Origin: Microbispora sp. H11081
GTDB lineage: Bacteria; Actinomycetota; Actinomycetes; Streptosporangiales; Streptosporangiaceae
Length of the DNA stretch: 64,000 nt
Assembly (NCBI RefSeq): GCF_012999535.1
Contig: NZ_JABBWV010000005.1
Coordinates: forward strand, 372,001-436,000
Direction: 5' to 3'
The stretch's first letter is position 1, and every line of letters starts with the position of its first letter. Under the pieces are notes generated by a model, which saw only the letters and a list, made by a program, of their open reading frames with translations, was not told the DNA's origin and searched no databases. This document shows, one piece after another, positions 43,225 through 51,111 of this stretch. Both the position numbers and the translations under genes were made by a program.

Positions 43225-44396
43225 AGGCGCTGTGCTGGCAGGGCGTGAACGAGCTGTCCGTCGAGCAGGTGCCCGACCCCGCGATCCTCAACTCCCAGGA
43301 CGCGATCGTGAAGGTGACGGCGAGCACCACCTGCGGTTCCGACCTCCACCTGCTCGGCGGCTACATCCCCGCGATGCGGGCGGGCGACGTCATCGGGCAC
43401 GAGTTCATCGGTGAGATCGTCGACGTCGGCCCGGAGGCGAACCGGCGCCGCGTGGGCGAGCGCGTCGTGGTCTGCTCCGTCATCGGATGCGGCCGCTGCT
43501 GGGCCTGCTCGCACGACGAGTGGTCGCTGTGCGAGAACAGCAACCCCAACCCCGGCGTTACGGATCTGATGTGGGGTGGCACGACCGCCGGCATCTTCGG
43601 CTACTCGCACGCCATGGGAGGCTTCCGGGGCAGCCACGCCGAGTACGTCCGCGTGCCCTTCGTCGACTACAACGCGTTCCCCGTGCCCGAGGGCATCTCC
43701 GACCTCGACGCGTTGTTCGCCTCCGACGCGGCCCCGACCGGCTGGATGGGCGCCGAACTCGGCGGCGTGAAACCGGGGGACGTGGTCGCGGTGTGGGGGT
43801 GCGGCGGCGTGGGCCAGATGGCCGCCAGGGCCGCAATGCTCCTCGGCGCAGAGCGGGTCATCGCGATCGACCGCTACCCGGAGCGCCTGGCCATGACGGC
43901 CCGCCGCGTCGGCTGCGAGGTGGTCGACTACACGAGCACCGACGTTACCGCCGAGTTGCGCGAGCGCACCGGCGGCCGGGGCCCGGACGTGTGCGTCGAG
44001 GCCGTCGGCATGGAAGCCGACGGCACCGGGATCGAGCGCGTGTACGACGCGCTCAAGCAGCGGCTCCGCCTGGAGCAGGACCGCCCGATCGCGGTACGCG
44101 AGGCGATCCACGCCTGCCGCAAGGGCGGCTCGGTGTTCGTGCTGGGGGTCTTCGCCGGGCTCGTGGACAAGTTCCCGCTCGGCGCGCTGATGAACAAGGG
44201 CCTCACGCTGCGGGGCGCGCAGCAGCACGGCCAGCGCTACATCCCGAAGATCCTCGACCGGATCGCGAAGGGCGACCTGAGCACCGCCTATCTCGCGACG
44301 CACACGATGACGCTGGACGAGGGGCCTAAGGGCTACGACCTGTTCAAGCACAAGAAGGACGGGTGCGTCCGCGCGGTCTTCCGTCCCTGGGCGTGA
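43221..44396 (+). CDS. Zinc-dependent dehydrogenase, formaldehyde dehydrogenase-like
   Basis: A 391-residue medium-chain dehydrogenase of the glutathione-independent formaldehyde dehydrogenase branch. Catalytic zinc ligands lie in TTCGSDLHLL and IGHEFIGE, the structural cluster is CGRCWACSHDEWSLCEN, and the NAD motif is WGCGGVGQMAARA. The long insertion before the C terminus (YDALKQRLRLEQDRPIAVREA) is typical of this branch. The GTG at 43221 overlaps the upstream stop codon. The in vivo substrate may be an aldehyde or alcohol. Confidence 0.88.
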   Translation: MKALCWQGVNELSVEQVPDPAILNSQDAIVKVTASTTCGSDLHLLGGYIPAMRAGDVIGHEFIGEIVDVGPEANRRRVGERVVVCSVIGCGRCWACSHDEWSLCENSNPNPGVTDLMWGGTTAGIFGYSHAMGGFRGSHAEYVRVPFVDYNAFPVPEGISDLDALFASDAAPTGWMGAELGGVKPGDVVAVWGCGGVGQMAARAAMLLGAERVIAIDRYPERLAMTARRVGCEVVDYTSTDVTAELRERTGGRGPDVCVEAVGMEADGTGIERVYDALKQRLRLEQDRPIAVREAIHACRKGGSVFVLGVFAGLVDKFPLGALMNKGLTLRGAQQHGQRYIPKILDRIAKGDLSTAYLATHTMTLDEGPKGYDLFKHKKDGCVRAVFRPWA

Positions 44397-44406
44397 CGTG
44401 GGAGGT

Positions 44407-44437
44407 CGCCCGCCGCCCCATGCCGGGGCGGCGGGCG
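44407..44437. terminator. Terminator after the zinc dehydrogenase
   Basis: CGCCCGCCGCCCC at 44407-44419 pairs with GGGGCGGCGGGCG at 44425-44437, loop ATGCC. It lies 10 bases after the dehydrogenase stop and next to the 3' end of the convergent small gene. Confidence 0.7.
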
Positions 44438-44442
44438 GTCGA

Positions 44443-44700
44443 TCAGCGTACGGCTGGGGCGGCCAGCCGTTCCGCCTCATGGTGCAGTGCCTCGATCAGG
44501 ACGAGCTCCAGGCGGAGCTCGCCGTCCACGAGGCTCTCGAGGACGTCCATCCGGGCCTCCTTGTCTCGAAAGACGTCCCGCGGCCCGTGGCGGTTGACCA
44601 TGGTGCGAGGTGAATCCAGATGGAATGTGACGATCTCTCCCGCCGGCCGCGCCGGATGTCGGCTACCCAGAACGAACGCGACATCACTCACAACCGTCAC
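44443..44700 (-). CDS. Small hypothetical protein (85 aa)
   Basis: An 85-residue open frame from a GTG at 44700 that ends just before the dehydrogenase terminator. The second half is an acidic amphipathic helix (MDVLESLVDGELRLELVLIEALHHEAERLAAP), which suggests a real, possibly oligomeric protein. No family is recognised. It lies directly downstream, in its own direction, of the two-hairpin leader at 44716-44774, which could regulate it. Confidence 0.45.
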   Translation of the reverse strand: MTVVSDVAFVLGSRHPARPAGEIVTFHLDSPRTMVNRHGPRDVFRDKEARMDVLESLVDGELRLELVLIEALHHEAERLAAPAVR

Positions 44701-44715
44701 ATAGGTCCCAGAAAC

Positions 44716-44774
44716 AAAAAATCCACCCCGGAACGGGGTGGAGATCGAGGCTCGCGCCTCGGAGATGCCCTATA
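44716..44774 (-). ncRNA. Candidate small RNA or attenuator leader on the minus strand
   Basis: Reading leftward: a TATAGG box (complement of 44769-44774), then a GNRA-like hairpin (CGAGGC-GCGA-GCCTCG, 44761-44746). A 9-bp stem TCCACCCCG/CGGGGTGGA with loop TTC (44742-44722) is followed by six T (44721-44716). The T tract makes this the most classical intrinsic terminator in the window, and it works only leftward. It is either a short sRNA of about 50 bases or a premature terminator in front of the 85-residue gene that starts at 44700. Confidence 0.5.
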
Positions 44775-44834
44775 GTGAGAGGTTGCCAAGCACCTGAAAA
44801 TCAGACGCCCTCTCAATAGGAGTTTAACACGAGA

Positions 44835-47096
44835 ATGGGTGACCGTCAATCGGACTCCGCCCGGGCCGAAGCGCTGCGGGTCGAACAGTCCTACGTCTCC
44901 ATGGTGTACGACCGCCTCGACATCGCCCGTGAGCGGGCCGAGCGCGGCATGCGGGAGGTCCTCCGCCGCGGCGGCACGGGTACCCGGCAGGCCGTCGTGG
45001 AGCGGGAGGTGACGGCGGCCGAGCACGCCCGCCGCCTCGCGCGGCTGTCGGCCGTCGAACGCGGCCTCTGCTTCGGCCGAATCGACGACGCCGACGGCGA
45101 GAGCCTCTACATCGGCCGCGTCGGGCTGCGCGACGACGACCACACGTCCGTGCTCGTCGACTGGCGCGCCCCCGCCGCCCGCCCCTTCTACGTGGCCACC
45201 CCCAGCGATCCCGGCTCACTCGTACGCCGCCGTCACCTGCACACGCGGCACCGTGAGGTCGTGGGCATCGACGACGAGGTCTTCGACCTCGACCGGATGG
45301 CCGACGGAGACCGCCGTACGCTCGTCGGCGAGGCCGCGCTGCTCGCGGCGCTGCGCCGCGGGCGCACCGGACGCATGGGCGAGGTCGTCGCCACCATCCA
45401 GCGCGAGCAGGACAGGGTGATCCGCTCCGGCCTGGCGGGGGCGCTCGTCGTGCAGGGCGGACCGGGCACGGGCAAGACCGTCGCCGCCCTGCACCGGGCG
45501 GCGTACCTGCTCTACACCCACCGCGACACGCTGGAGCGGCGTGGCGTGCTCGTCGTCGGACCCAACGCGACGTTCTCCCGCTACATCAGCCAGGTGCTGC
45601 CCGCGCTGGGCGAGACGCAGGTGGTGCTGACGAGCATGGGCGGGCTCCACCCGGGGGTGCGGGCCACGGCCGAGGACGAGCCGGCCGTCGCCGTCGTCAA
45701 GGGCGACCTGCGCATGGCCCGGGTGGTCGAGGAGGCGGTCCGCGACCGCGAGCGAGTGCCCGAGGGCGACCTGGGGGTGAGGATCCCCGTCCGCACGTCG
45801 GTGCGCGGCGGCGTGGAGGTCGTGGTCGAGGAGATGACGCTGCGGGTGGACCACGCCACCTGCCTGCGGGCCCGCGACCGCGCCCGCGGCCTGCGGCGGC
45901 AGCACAACATCGCCCGCTGGGCGTTCGTGGACCCGGTGCTGCGGGCGCTCGCGCTCGACGAGGCGGCACAACTCGACCGGCCGCTGGAGGACGGCGACCT
46001 GGAGTACGCCGCCAAGACCTTGTGGGAGCACCGGACGGTGCGCGACGCGCTCGACGCCCTGTGGCCGGAGATCACCCCGGAGCGGCTCGTCCGCGAACTC
46101 CTGTCGGACGAGGAGCGGCTGCGCGCGGCGGCCGGGCCGTACCTGTCGGAGGAGGAGCTCGGGGTCTTGCTGCGGCCCCGGGAGGCGCCGTGGACGGTCG
46201 GCGACGTGCCCCTGCTGGACGAGGCCGCGGAACTGCTCGGCGAGTACGACTACGGGGCCGGGGCCAGGCGGCGCCGTGCGGAGGACGAGCGCCGCGAGGA
46301 GGAACTGTACGCGCGGGAGGTCCTGACCATCACCGACGTCGATCCCGTGCTCGACGCGGCCCTGCTGGCGGGCCGCAACCGCGAGGACCGGCCGTACGTG
46401 ACGACGGCCGACCGGGCCGGTCGCGACCGCACCTGGGCGTACGGGCACGTGATCGTGGACGAGGCGCAGGAACTGTCGGCGATGGCCTGGCGGACGGTGA
46501 TGCGGCGGGTCCCGGCCCGCTCCCTCACCGTGGTCGGCGACATCGCGCAGACCGGCTCGGCCGCGGGAGCGCGGTCGTGGGGCGAGATGCTCGATCCGTA
46601 CGTGAAGGGCCGCTGGCGGGAGGAGCGCCTGCTGGTCAACTACCGGACACCGGCCGAGATCATGGAGGTCGCCGCCGACGTGCTGCGTGCCGTGGCTCCC
46701 GGGGAGGAGCCGCCCGAGTCGGTCAGGTTCGGCGGCGCCCGCCCCCGAGCCGTGCCCGTCGCCGGGACCGACCTGCGGCTGCTCGTGGAGTCGGAGTTGC
46801 GGGAAGTCGGAGAGGGACGGGTCGGCGTCGTCACGCCGGACGCCCGGCACGCGGAGGTCGCGGCGCTGTTCCCCGAGGCCGTCGACCCCCTGGACAGCCC
46901 GGTCGCCGTCCTCACCGTACGCGGCTCGAAGGGCCTGGAGTTCGACGCGGTGGTGGTCGTGGATCCCGAGGGGATCCTGAACCAGTCGCCCAAGGGCGGC
47001 CAGGACCTGTACGTCGCCATCACCCGGGCGACCCGGCGGCTCACCGTCCTCTACGAGGACCGCCTGCCCCGCATGCTCCACCGCCTCATGGCCTAG
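44835..47096 (+). CDS. HelD-like RNA polymerase-associated helicase-family ATPase
   Basis: A 753-residue SF1 helicase-like protein of the HelD group. An N-terminal coiled-coil arm (about 1-80, RAERGMREVLRRGGTG...VTAAEHARRLARL) precedes the ATPase, whose Walker A is GGPGTGKTVAALHRAAYLLY. Walker B lies in VIVDEAQELSAMAWRTVMRR, and motif VI-like QDLYVAITRATRRLTVLYE closes it. HelD proteins remove stalled RNA polymerase from DNA. The HelR subgroup displaces rifamycins from polymerase (family knowledge), and membership cannot be decided here. AGGAG lies 12 bases before the ATG. Confidence 0.88.
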   Translation: MGDRQSDSARAEALRVEQSYVSMVYDRLDIARERAERGMREVLRRGGTGTRQAVVEREVTAAEHARRLARLSAVERGLCFGRIDDADGESLYIGRVGLRDDDHTSVLVDWRAPAARPFYVATPSDPGSLVRRRHLHTRHREVVGIDDEVFDLDRMADGDRRTLVGEAALLAALRRGRTGRMGEVVATIQREQDRVIRSGLAGALVVQGGPGTGKTVAALHRAAYLLYTHRDTLERRGVLVVGPNATFSRYISQVLPALGETQVVLTSMGGLHPGVRATAEDEPAVAVVKGDLRMARVVEEAVRDRERVPEGDLGVRIPVRTSVRGGVEVVVEEMTLRVDHATCLRARDRARGLRRQHNIARWAFVDPVLRALALDEAAQLDRPLEDGDLEYAAKTLWEHRTVRDALDALWPEITPERLVRELLSDEERLRAAAGPYLSEEELGVLLRPREAPWTVGDVPLLDEAAELLGEYDYGAGARRRRAEDERREEELYAREVLTITDVDPVLDAALLAGRNREDRPYVTTADRAGRDRTWAYGHVIVDEAQELSAMAWRTVMRRVPARSLTVVGDIAQTGSAAGARSWGEMLDPYVKGRWREERLLVNYRTPAEIMEVAADVLRAVAPGEEPPESVRFGGARPRAVPVAGTDLRLLVESELREVGEGRVGVVTPDARHAEVAALFPEAVDPLDSPVAVLTVRGSKGLEFDAVVVVDPEGILNQSPKGGQDLYVAITRATRRLTVLYEDRLPRMLHRLMA

Positions 47097-47122
47097 GAGG
47101 GCCCCCTCAAGCGCCCCGGGGC

Positions 47123-47380
47123 GAAGCGGGAAACACCGAGCGAGCCGGAGGGGCGCGCCGGTGTCTGGACTGAGGAGCGCGCGGAGCGAGGAACGAGCGA
47201 GCACGTGACGAGGGAAGACATCGGGAGTGAGCGCCGCGACGGTGAAGCGGGTAACACCGAGCGAGCCGGAGGGGCGCGCCGGTGTCTGGACTGAGGAGCG
47301 CGCGGAGCGAGGAACGAGCGAGCACGTGACGAGGGAAGACGGCGGAAGTGAGCGCCCCGCCGAGCGAAGCGGGAAACACA
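47123..47380. repeat. Two 97-bp direct repeats plus a partial third, period about 121 bp
   Basis: 47123-47219 and 47244-47340 are 97-bp copies that differ at one base. A third start (GAAGCGGGAAACAC) appears at 47366-47379. Spacers of 24-25 bases share the core AGTGAGCGCC. Each copy holds ACACCG...CGGTGT as inverted arms and several GAGCGAG-type words. The third copy breaks off into the terminator hairpin at 47376-47415. Confidence 0.9.
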
Positions 47381-47415
47381 GTACGGCCGGCGGGGGGACG
47401 CCGGCCGTACTGTGT
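47376..47415. terminator. Terminator between helD and the DUF5324 gene
   Basis: A perfect 16-bp stem: 47376-47391 with 47400-47415, loop of eight. It lies between convergent genes and could act on both strands. Confidence 0.75.
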
Positions 47416-47432
47416 GGCTGTTGAGGGATGAG

Positions 47433-47933
47433 CTAGGACATTTTTCCCGAGATCTCGTCGGCGGCCTTGTCGGCCTTGTCGCCGACGTCCTCGGCCTTGT
47501 CTCCGACCCACTTGCTGGCGTCGGATCCGGTGTGCCGCATGCTTTCCCGCATCGTCTCGGTCCAACGCTGGGCGTTGTTCCGGTACATCGCCACACCGAC
47601 CGCGCCGATCGCGACGCCGCTCAGCAACGCGAGGACCGGCCAGCGGCGGCGCGGCTTCCTGGTGCTGGACACGTCGATCCGGCGGGCCATCTCGGTCAGG
47701 AACGCGCTCACGATCGGCGCGATCTGTTCTTCGACCGACTGAGCCGCCTGGTCGAGCTTCGGCGCCGCCCAGACTCTGGCGTCTTCGATCCGGTGCGTCG
47801 CGAGATCCCGTGCGGTCTCCGCCACCGGGCTCACGCGGCCACCGGCTCTCCGAGCCTGGTCCCTCATTCTGCTCAGCCACGTCTGCGGGATGACCACTTC
47901 GGCGCGGCGCCTTCTGTTCATTGTCAGGGACAC
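47433..47933 (-). CDS. DUF5324-like membrane protein
   Basis: A 166-residue protein with one membrane segment (WPVLALLSGVAIGAVGVAMY, about residues 100-119). A helical cytoplasmic part lies before it (AETARDLATHRIEDARVWAAPKLDQAAQSVEEQIAP), and a charged tail after it (DKAEDVGDKADKAADEI) has YtxH-like repeats. The GTG at 47933 is chosen because GGGGAGG lies 6 bases upstream. The family is actinobacterial, of unknown function, and typically neighbours the cyclophilin gene as here. Confidence 0.75.
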   Translation of the reverse strand: MSLTMNRRRRAEVVIPQTWLSRMRDQARRAGGRVSPVAETARDLATHRIEDARVWAAPKLDQAAQSVEEQIAPIVSAFLTEMARRIDVSSTRKPRRRWPVLALLSGVAIGAVGVAMYRNNAQRWTETMRESMRHTGSDASKWVGDKAEDVGDKADKAADEISGKMS

Positions 47934-48073
47934 GATCAACCTCCCCAATCGGACGGGGCCCCGGAACGACCCCTTCCCGCATGGTCGCGGCTCAATCACG
48001 AGCGGTGCTTGCGGGAGCGCTCGATACCCTGTTCACCGACAACAAACACGATCAGACAAAGGGGGCGGCCCTC

Positions 48074-48607
48074 GTGGCTGACAACCTCATCGCGAACCTG
48101 CGTACGAACCACGGCACGATCCGCATCCAGCTGTTCCCGAACAAGGCGCCGAAGACCGTGCGCAACTTCGTGGAACTCGCCGAGGGCACCCGGGAGTGGA
48201 CCCACCCGGAGACCGGCGAGAAGCAGACGAATGTCAAGCTGTACGACGGCACGATCTTCCACCGGGTCATCAACGGCTTCATGATCCAGGGCGGCGACCC
48301 GCTCGGCCAGGGCGTCGGCGGCCCCGGCTACAGCTTCGACGACGAGATCCACCCGGAGAACCAGTTCAACCGGCCCTACCTGCTCGCCATGGCGAACGCG
48401 GGCAAGCGGTTCGGCAAGGGCACGAACGGCTCCCAGTTCTTCATCACCGTCGGGCCGACGCCGCACCTCAACCAGGGGCACACGATCTTCGGTGAGGTGA
48501 TCGAGGGCACCGAGGTGGTCGACGCGATCGCCAAGACCCCCACCGGCCGCAACGACCGGCCGGTGAACGACGTGGTCCTCGAAGAGGTCACCATCGAGCG
48601 GTCCTGA
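48074..48607 (+). CDS. ppiA: Cyclophilin-type peptidyl-prolyl isomerase
   Basis: A 177-residue cytoplasmic cyclophilin without signal peptide. The core motifs are KLYDGTIFHRVINGFMIQGGDPLGQGVGGPGY (catalytic Arg in FHRV), LLAMANAGKRFGKGTNGSQFFITVGPTPHLNQGHTIFGEV and the final VVLEEVTIE. The GTG at 48074 begins the isomerase domain directly, with a GGGGG stretch 9 bases upstream. It assists protein folding; its place near crgA is conserved in actinomycetes. Confidence 0.92.
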   Translation: MADNLIANLRTNHGTIRIQLFPNKAPKTVRNFVELAEGTREWTHPETGEKQTNVKLYDGTIFHRVINGFMIQGGDPLGQGVGGPGYSFDDEIHPENQFNRPYLLAMANAGKRFGKGTNGSQFFITVGPTPHLNQGHTIFGEVIEGTEVVDAIAKTPTGRNDRPVNDVVLEEVTIERS

Positions 48608-48630
48608 CGCCGTCCATGCCGGCCTGCTGA

Positions 48631-48667
48631 GACGCCTCTGCCGCGCGAACACGCGGCCGGGGCGTTT
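48631..48667 (+). terminator. Terminator after the cyclophilin gene
   Basis: GACGCC (48631-48636) and GCCGCG (48640-48645) pair with CGCGGC (48652-48657) and GGCGTTT (48661-48667), a two-part stem 24 bases after the stop codon. Confidence 0.6.
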
Positions 48668-48730
48668 CCGGCTTATAGGCTGGCTTGTGGATGCGCTCCC
48701 CTGACAGGGACTGGCCCAGGAAAGGACCCC

Positions 48731-49597
48731 ATGACCTCCCAGCCTCCGCCGCCCCCGCCGCCGGGGGCGCAGGCCGTGCCCACCTGCTACCGGCACCCCG
48801 ACCGCGAGACGTACGTCCGCTGCCAGCGCTGTGAGCGCCCGATCTGCCCCGACTGCATGAAGGACGCGGCGGTGGGCCACCAGTGCCCCGAGTGCGTCCG
48901 CGAGGGCAACCGGGATATCCGGCAGGCCCGCACCACGTTCGGCGGCGCAGCGGTCGTCACGCCGCGCGTCACGTGGACGCTGCTGGTCCTCAACGTGCTC
49001 GCGTACGCGGCGGAGGTGCTGCGCCCCGACGAGGTCGTCCAGCGGTTCGCGATGTGGTCGCTCGGCGTCCACCTGGGCGAGTGGTGGCGGTTGATCACCA
49101 GCGCCTTCCTGCACGCCCCGCCGCCGTCCTTCTGGCACATCCTGTTCAACATGTGGGCGCTCTACGCGCTCGGCCCCGAACTGGAGCGCAGGCTCGGCTC
49201 GGGCCGGTTCGCGGTGCTCTACCTGTTGTCGGCGCTGGGCGGCTCGGTCGCCATCTACCTGTTCGGCACGTCGGCCGTCGGCGCGTCCGGCGCCATCTAC
49301 GGCCTGTTCGGCGCGTTGTTCGTGGTGGCCCGCAGGCTCGGCTACGACGCGCGCGGCGTGCTGTGGCTGATCGGCATCAACGTGGTGCTCACGTTCGTCG
49401 TGCCGGGCATCAGCTGGCAGGGGCACCTGGGCGGCCTCGTGGTCGGCGCGATCGTCGCGGGCGGCTTCGCCTACGCGCCGCGCGGCAACCGCGCCGCTGT
49501 GCAGTTCGGCGTCGCCGTCGCCGTGCTGGTGGCGCTGGTCCTGCTCGTGACCATGCTCCCGCCGTACGGACTGCGCCTGGTGGGCGCCTTCACCTGA
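48731..49597 (+). CDS. Rhomboid-family intramembrane protease with N-terminal zinc-finger
   Basis: A 288-residue membrane protease. Residues 17-58 form a B-box-like zinc finger (CYRHPDRETYVRCQRCERP, then ICPDCMKDAAVGHQCPEC). Six membrane helices follow. The catalytic serine is in GASGAIYGLFG, the histidine in WQGHLGGLVVG, and the oxyanion-side Asn in HILFNMWAL. It should cleave membrane-anchored substrates. AAGGA lies upstream of the ATG. Confidence 0.92.
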   Translation: MTSQPPPPPPPGAQAVPTCYRHPDRETYVRCQRCERPICPDCMKDAAVGHQCPECVREGNRDIRQARTTFGGAAVVTPRVTWTLLVLNVLAYAAEVLRPDEVVQRFAMWSLGVHLGEWWRLITSAFLHAPPPSFWHILFNMWALYALGPELERRLGSGRFAVLYLLSALGGSVAIYLFGTSAVGASGAIYGLFGALFVVARRLGYDARGVLWLIGINVVLTFVVPGISWQGHLGGLVVGAIVAGGFAYAPRGNRAAVQFGVAVAVLVALVLLVTMLPPYGLRLVGAFT

Positions 49598-49700
49598 CGC
49601 TCCCCTCGCCGGGCTGCGTGATGCGGTCGAGCCGGCGCCGGAGCAGGGCGGTCTCGACCGGCTCAAGGGCGTCGGCGCCTGCGAGGTCGAGCTGCGCGCG

Positions 49701-49802
49701 CAGGCGCAGCGCGGCCTCGCGGAGGCCGTCGCCTTCCTGGCGAGCCCTGCGGGGCACTGGGTCAACGGGCAGGTCGCACGTGCCAACGGCGGCATCGTCT
49801 GA
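49701..49802 (+). pseudogene. C-terminal remnant of a short-chain dehydrogenase
   Basis: The frame ending with TGA at 49800-49802 reads GLAEAVAFLASPAGHWVNGQ followed by VARANGGIV. This is the characteristic C-terminal end of SDR enzymes. Upstream of about 49701 the same frame no longer resembles an SDR, and no start or nucleotide-binding motif remains. It is a decayed fragment. Confidence 0.7.
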
Positions 49803-49880
49803 CGCCCGCGGCGAGCGCGGGGCCAGGGCAGCACAGAGTCACAGGCGTCCGGAAGACGGCCGGCGCCCGTCGGTCACGAG

Positions 49881-49914
49881 TTGCCCACAGGCTGTGGATA
49901 AAGACTGTGGAAAG
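49881..49914. promoter_or_regulatory. Cluster of three DnaA-box-like 9-mers
   Basis: TTGCCCACA at 49881-49889 is one base from the actinobacterial box TTGTCCACA. TGTGGATAA at 49893-49901 is the perfect E. coli-type box TTATCCACA on the minus strand. TGTGGAAAG at 49906-49914 is a third, weaker minus-strand box. The cluster lies 15 bases beyond the 3' end of crgA, with no other origin features nearby. Confidence 0.5.
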
Positions 49915-49928
49915 ATTTCGGAAGCGGG

Positions 49929-50174
49929 CTAGCGCCACTTCGTCGAGAGCACGACACCGATGATGATGAGCCCGAAACCGATCAACAGGTTCCAGTTCTG
50001 CAGGCTGGCGATACCGGGCACGTTCGGCGCGATGTAGTAGACCGCGATCCAGGCGATGCCGATGATCCAGGTGGCAACCATGACAGGGGCGAGCCAGCGC
50101 GGGCTGACCTTCACCGTCTGCGCCTTCTGCGGCGGCGTGTAGACGGCCTTCTTACGAGTCTTCGACTTGGGCAC
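49929..50174 (-). CDS. crgA: Cell division protein CrgA
   Basis: An 81-residue protein with two membrane helices (WLAPVMVATWIIGIAWIAVYYI and NWNLLIGFGLIIIGVVLSTKW) and the MPKSKTRKK N terminus diagnostic of CrgA. It interacts with FtsZ and penicillin-binding proteins and inhibits or coordinates septation in actinomycetes (established for Streptomyces and mycobacteria). The start is a GTG with AGGAG 8 bases upstream. It is divergent from pabA. Confidence 0.95.
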   Translation of the reverse strand: MPKSKTRKKAVYTPPQKAQTVKVSPRWLAPVMVATWIIGIAWIAVYYIAPNVPGIASLQNWNLLIGFGLIIIGVVLSTKWR

Positions 50175-50368
50175 GGGAGCGTCTCCTGATGGGTACCCGC
50201 GCGGTCGTGCGGGCTGGTGTCAATAGCGTAATCGCTGTGGCGGTGAGGTCCCGAGCAAGGATAGTCGGCGCGGACGCGCCGGGCGATCCCCCACGAGGGA
50301 TTGCCGTACGCTGAAAGTCCGATTTTCCCTACGAACGCCCAGCCACGCCGGTGACGCGGGAGACACCT

Positions 50369-50947
50369 ATGAGCCCGATCCGGGTGCTCGTGGTCGACAA
50401 TCACGACAGCTTCGTGCACACGATCGTGCAGTATCTGCGCGGTCTGGGCGCCGACTGCGACGTACGGCCGCGTGACCATGTCGTCGTGGACGACGCCGAC
50501 GGCTTCGACGCCGTGCTCGTCTCCCCCGGGCCTGGCACGCCGGAGGCCGCCGGGGTGTCCGTGCCTCTCGTACGGCACTGCGCCGACCGCGGCCTGCCGC
50601 TGCTCGGCGTCTGTCTCGGCCACCAGGCGATCGCCGTGGCGTACGGGGCGGCGGTGGACCGCGCGCCCGAACTCATGCACGGCCGCACCAGCCTGATCTC
50701 CCACGATGGGCGGGGCGTGTTCCGTGAGCTGCCCTCACCGGTCACGATGACGCGCTACCACTCGCTGGCCGTGGTCCCTGGCACCGTGCCGGAACCGCTG
50801 GAGGTGACGGCCACGACCCCCGACGGCGTCATCATGGGCCTGCGCCACCGCGCGGCTCCCGTCGAGGGCGTGCAGTTCCACCCCGAGTCCGTCGTGTCGG
50901 AGCACGGCCACCGGCTGCTCGGAAACTGGCTCGCGCAAATCGTGTAA
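50369..50947 (+). CDS. pabA: Aminodeoxychorismate/anthranilate synthase glutamine amidotransferase subunit
   Basis: A 192-residue class I glutaminase. The nucleophile is in LLGVCLGHQAIA, the His-Glu pair in EGVQFHPESV, and the oxyanion loop is SPGPGTPEAAG. It supplies ammonia to PabB or TrpE to make p-aminobenzoate (folate) or anthranilate. Its place next to pknB and crgA is that of the actinobacterial pabA/trpG gene. The ATG at 50369 has GGGAG 6 bases upstream; a GTG at 50351 is less likely. Confidence 0.9.
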   Translation: MSPIRVLVVDNHDSFVHTIVQYLRGLGADCDVRPRDHVVVDDADGFDAVLVSPGPGTPEAAGVSVPLVRHCADRGLPLLGVCLGHQAIAVAYGAAVDRAPELMHGRTSLISHDGRGVFRELPSPVTMTRYHSLAVVPGTVPEPLEVTATTPDGVIMGLRHRAAPVEGVQFHPESVVSEHGHRLLGNWLAQIV

Positions 50948-50980
50948 CGCTTTCCGCTCTCGTTACGAATACCTGAGTGA

Positions 50981-51015
50981 GGGCTTCCGCCATTGCCCCC
51001 GAGTGGCGGAGGCCC
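50981..51015 (+). terminator. Terminator after pabA
   Basis: GGGCTTCCGCCA at 50981-50992 pairs with TGGCGGAGGCCC at 51004-51015 (one G-U pair), followed by TTCCTT. Confidence 0.75.
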
Positions 51016-51067
51016 TTCCTTATGCCCTCGTACGGCAGGCGCGTCGCCGCAGGCGGGCGGAAACGCC

Positions 51068-51100
51068 GACGGCGGCCACCGCCTCGCGGTGACCGCCGTC
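51068..51100 (-). terminator. Terminator at the end of the pkn/fha operon
   Basis: A 15-position stem with one mismatch (51068-51082 with 51086-51100, loop CTC), 12 bases after the pknB stop on the minus strand. Confidence 0.65.
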
Positions 51101-51111
51101 CACTCACGTCG

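Larger units (their letters stand above)
47097..47432. other. Gene-free interval filled with direct repeats
   Basis: 336 bases between helD and the convergent DUF5324 gene. It consists almost wholly of the direct repeats at 47123-47380 and a terminator hairpin. Open frames exist through the repeats in several frames but follow the repeat period and are not genes. Confidence 0.75.

Noticed and set aside
47123-47380. CRISPR array
   Set aside because: There are only two full units of 97 bp with near-constant 24-25 bp spacers that are themselves related, and no cas genes. This is a direct duplication.
47107-47982. 291-codon minus-strand frame through the direct repeats
   Set aside because: Its translation repeats with the DNA period and overlaps the DUF5324 gene out of frame.
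49881-49914. Chromosome origin oriC
   Set aside because: There are only three boxes and no dnaA or dnaN next to them. oriC of actinomycetes has many boxes between dnaA and dnaN.
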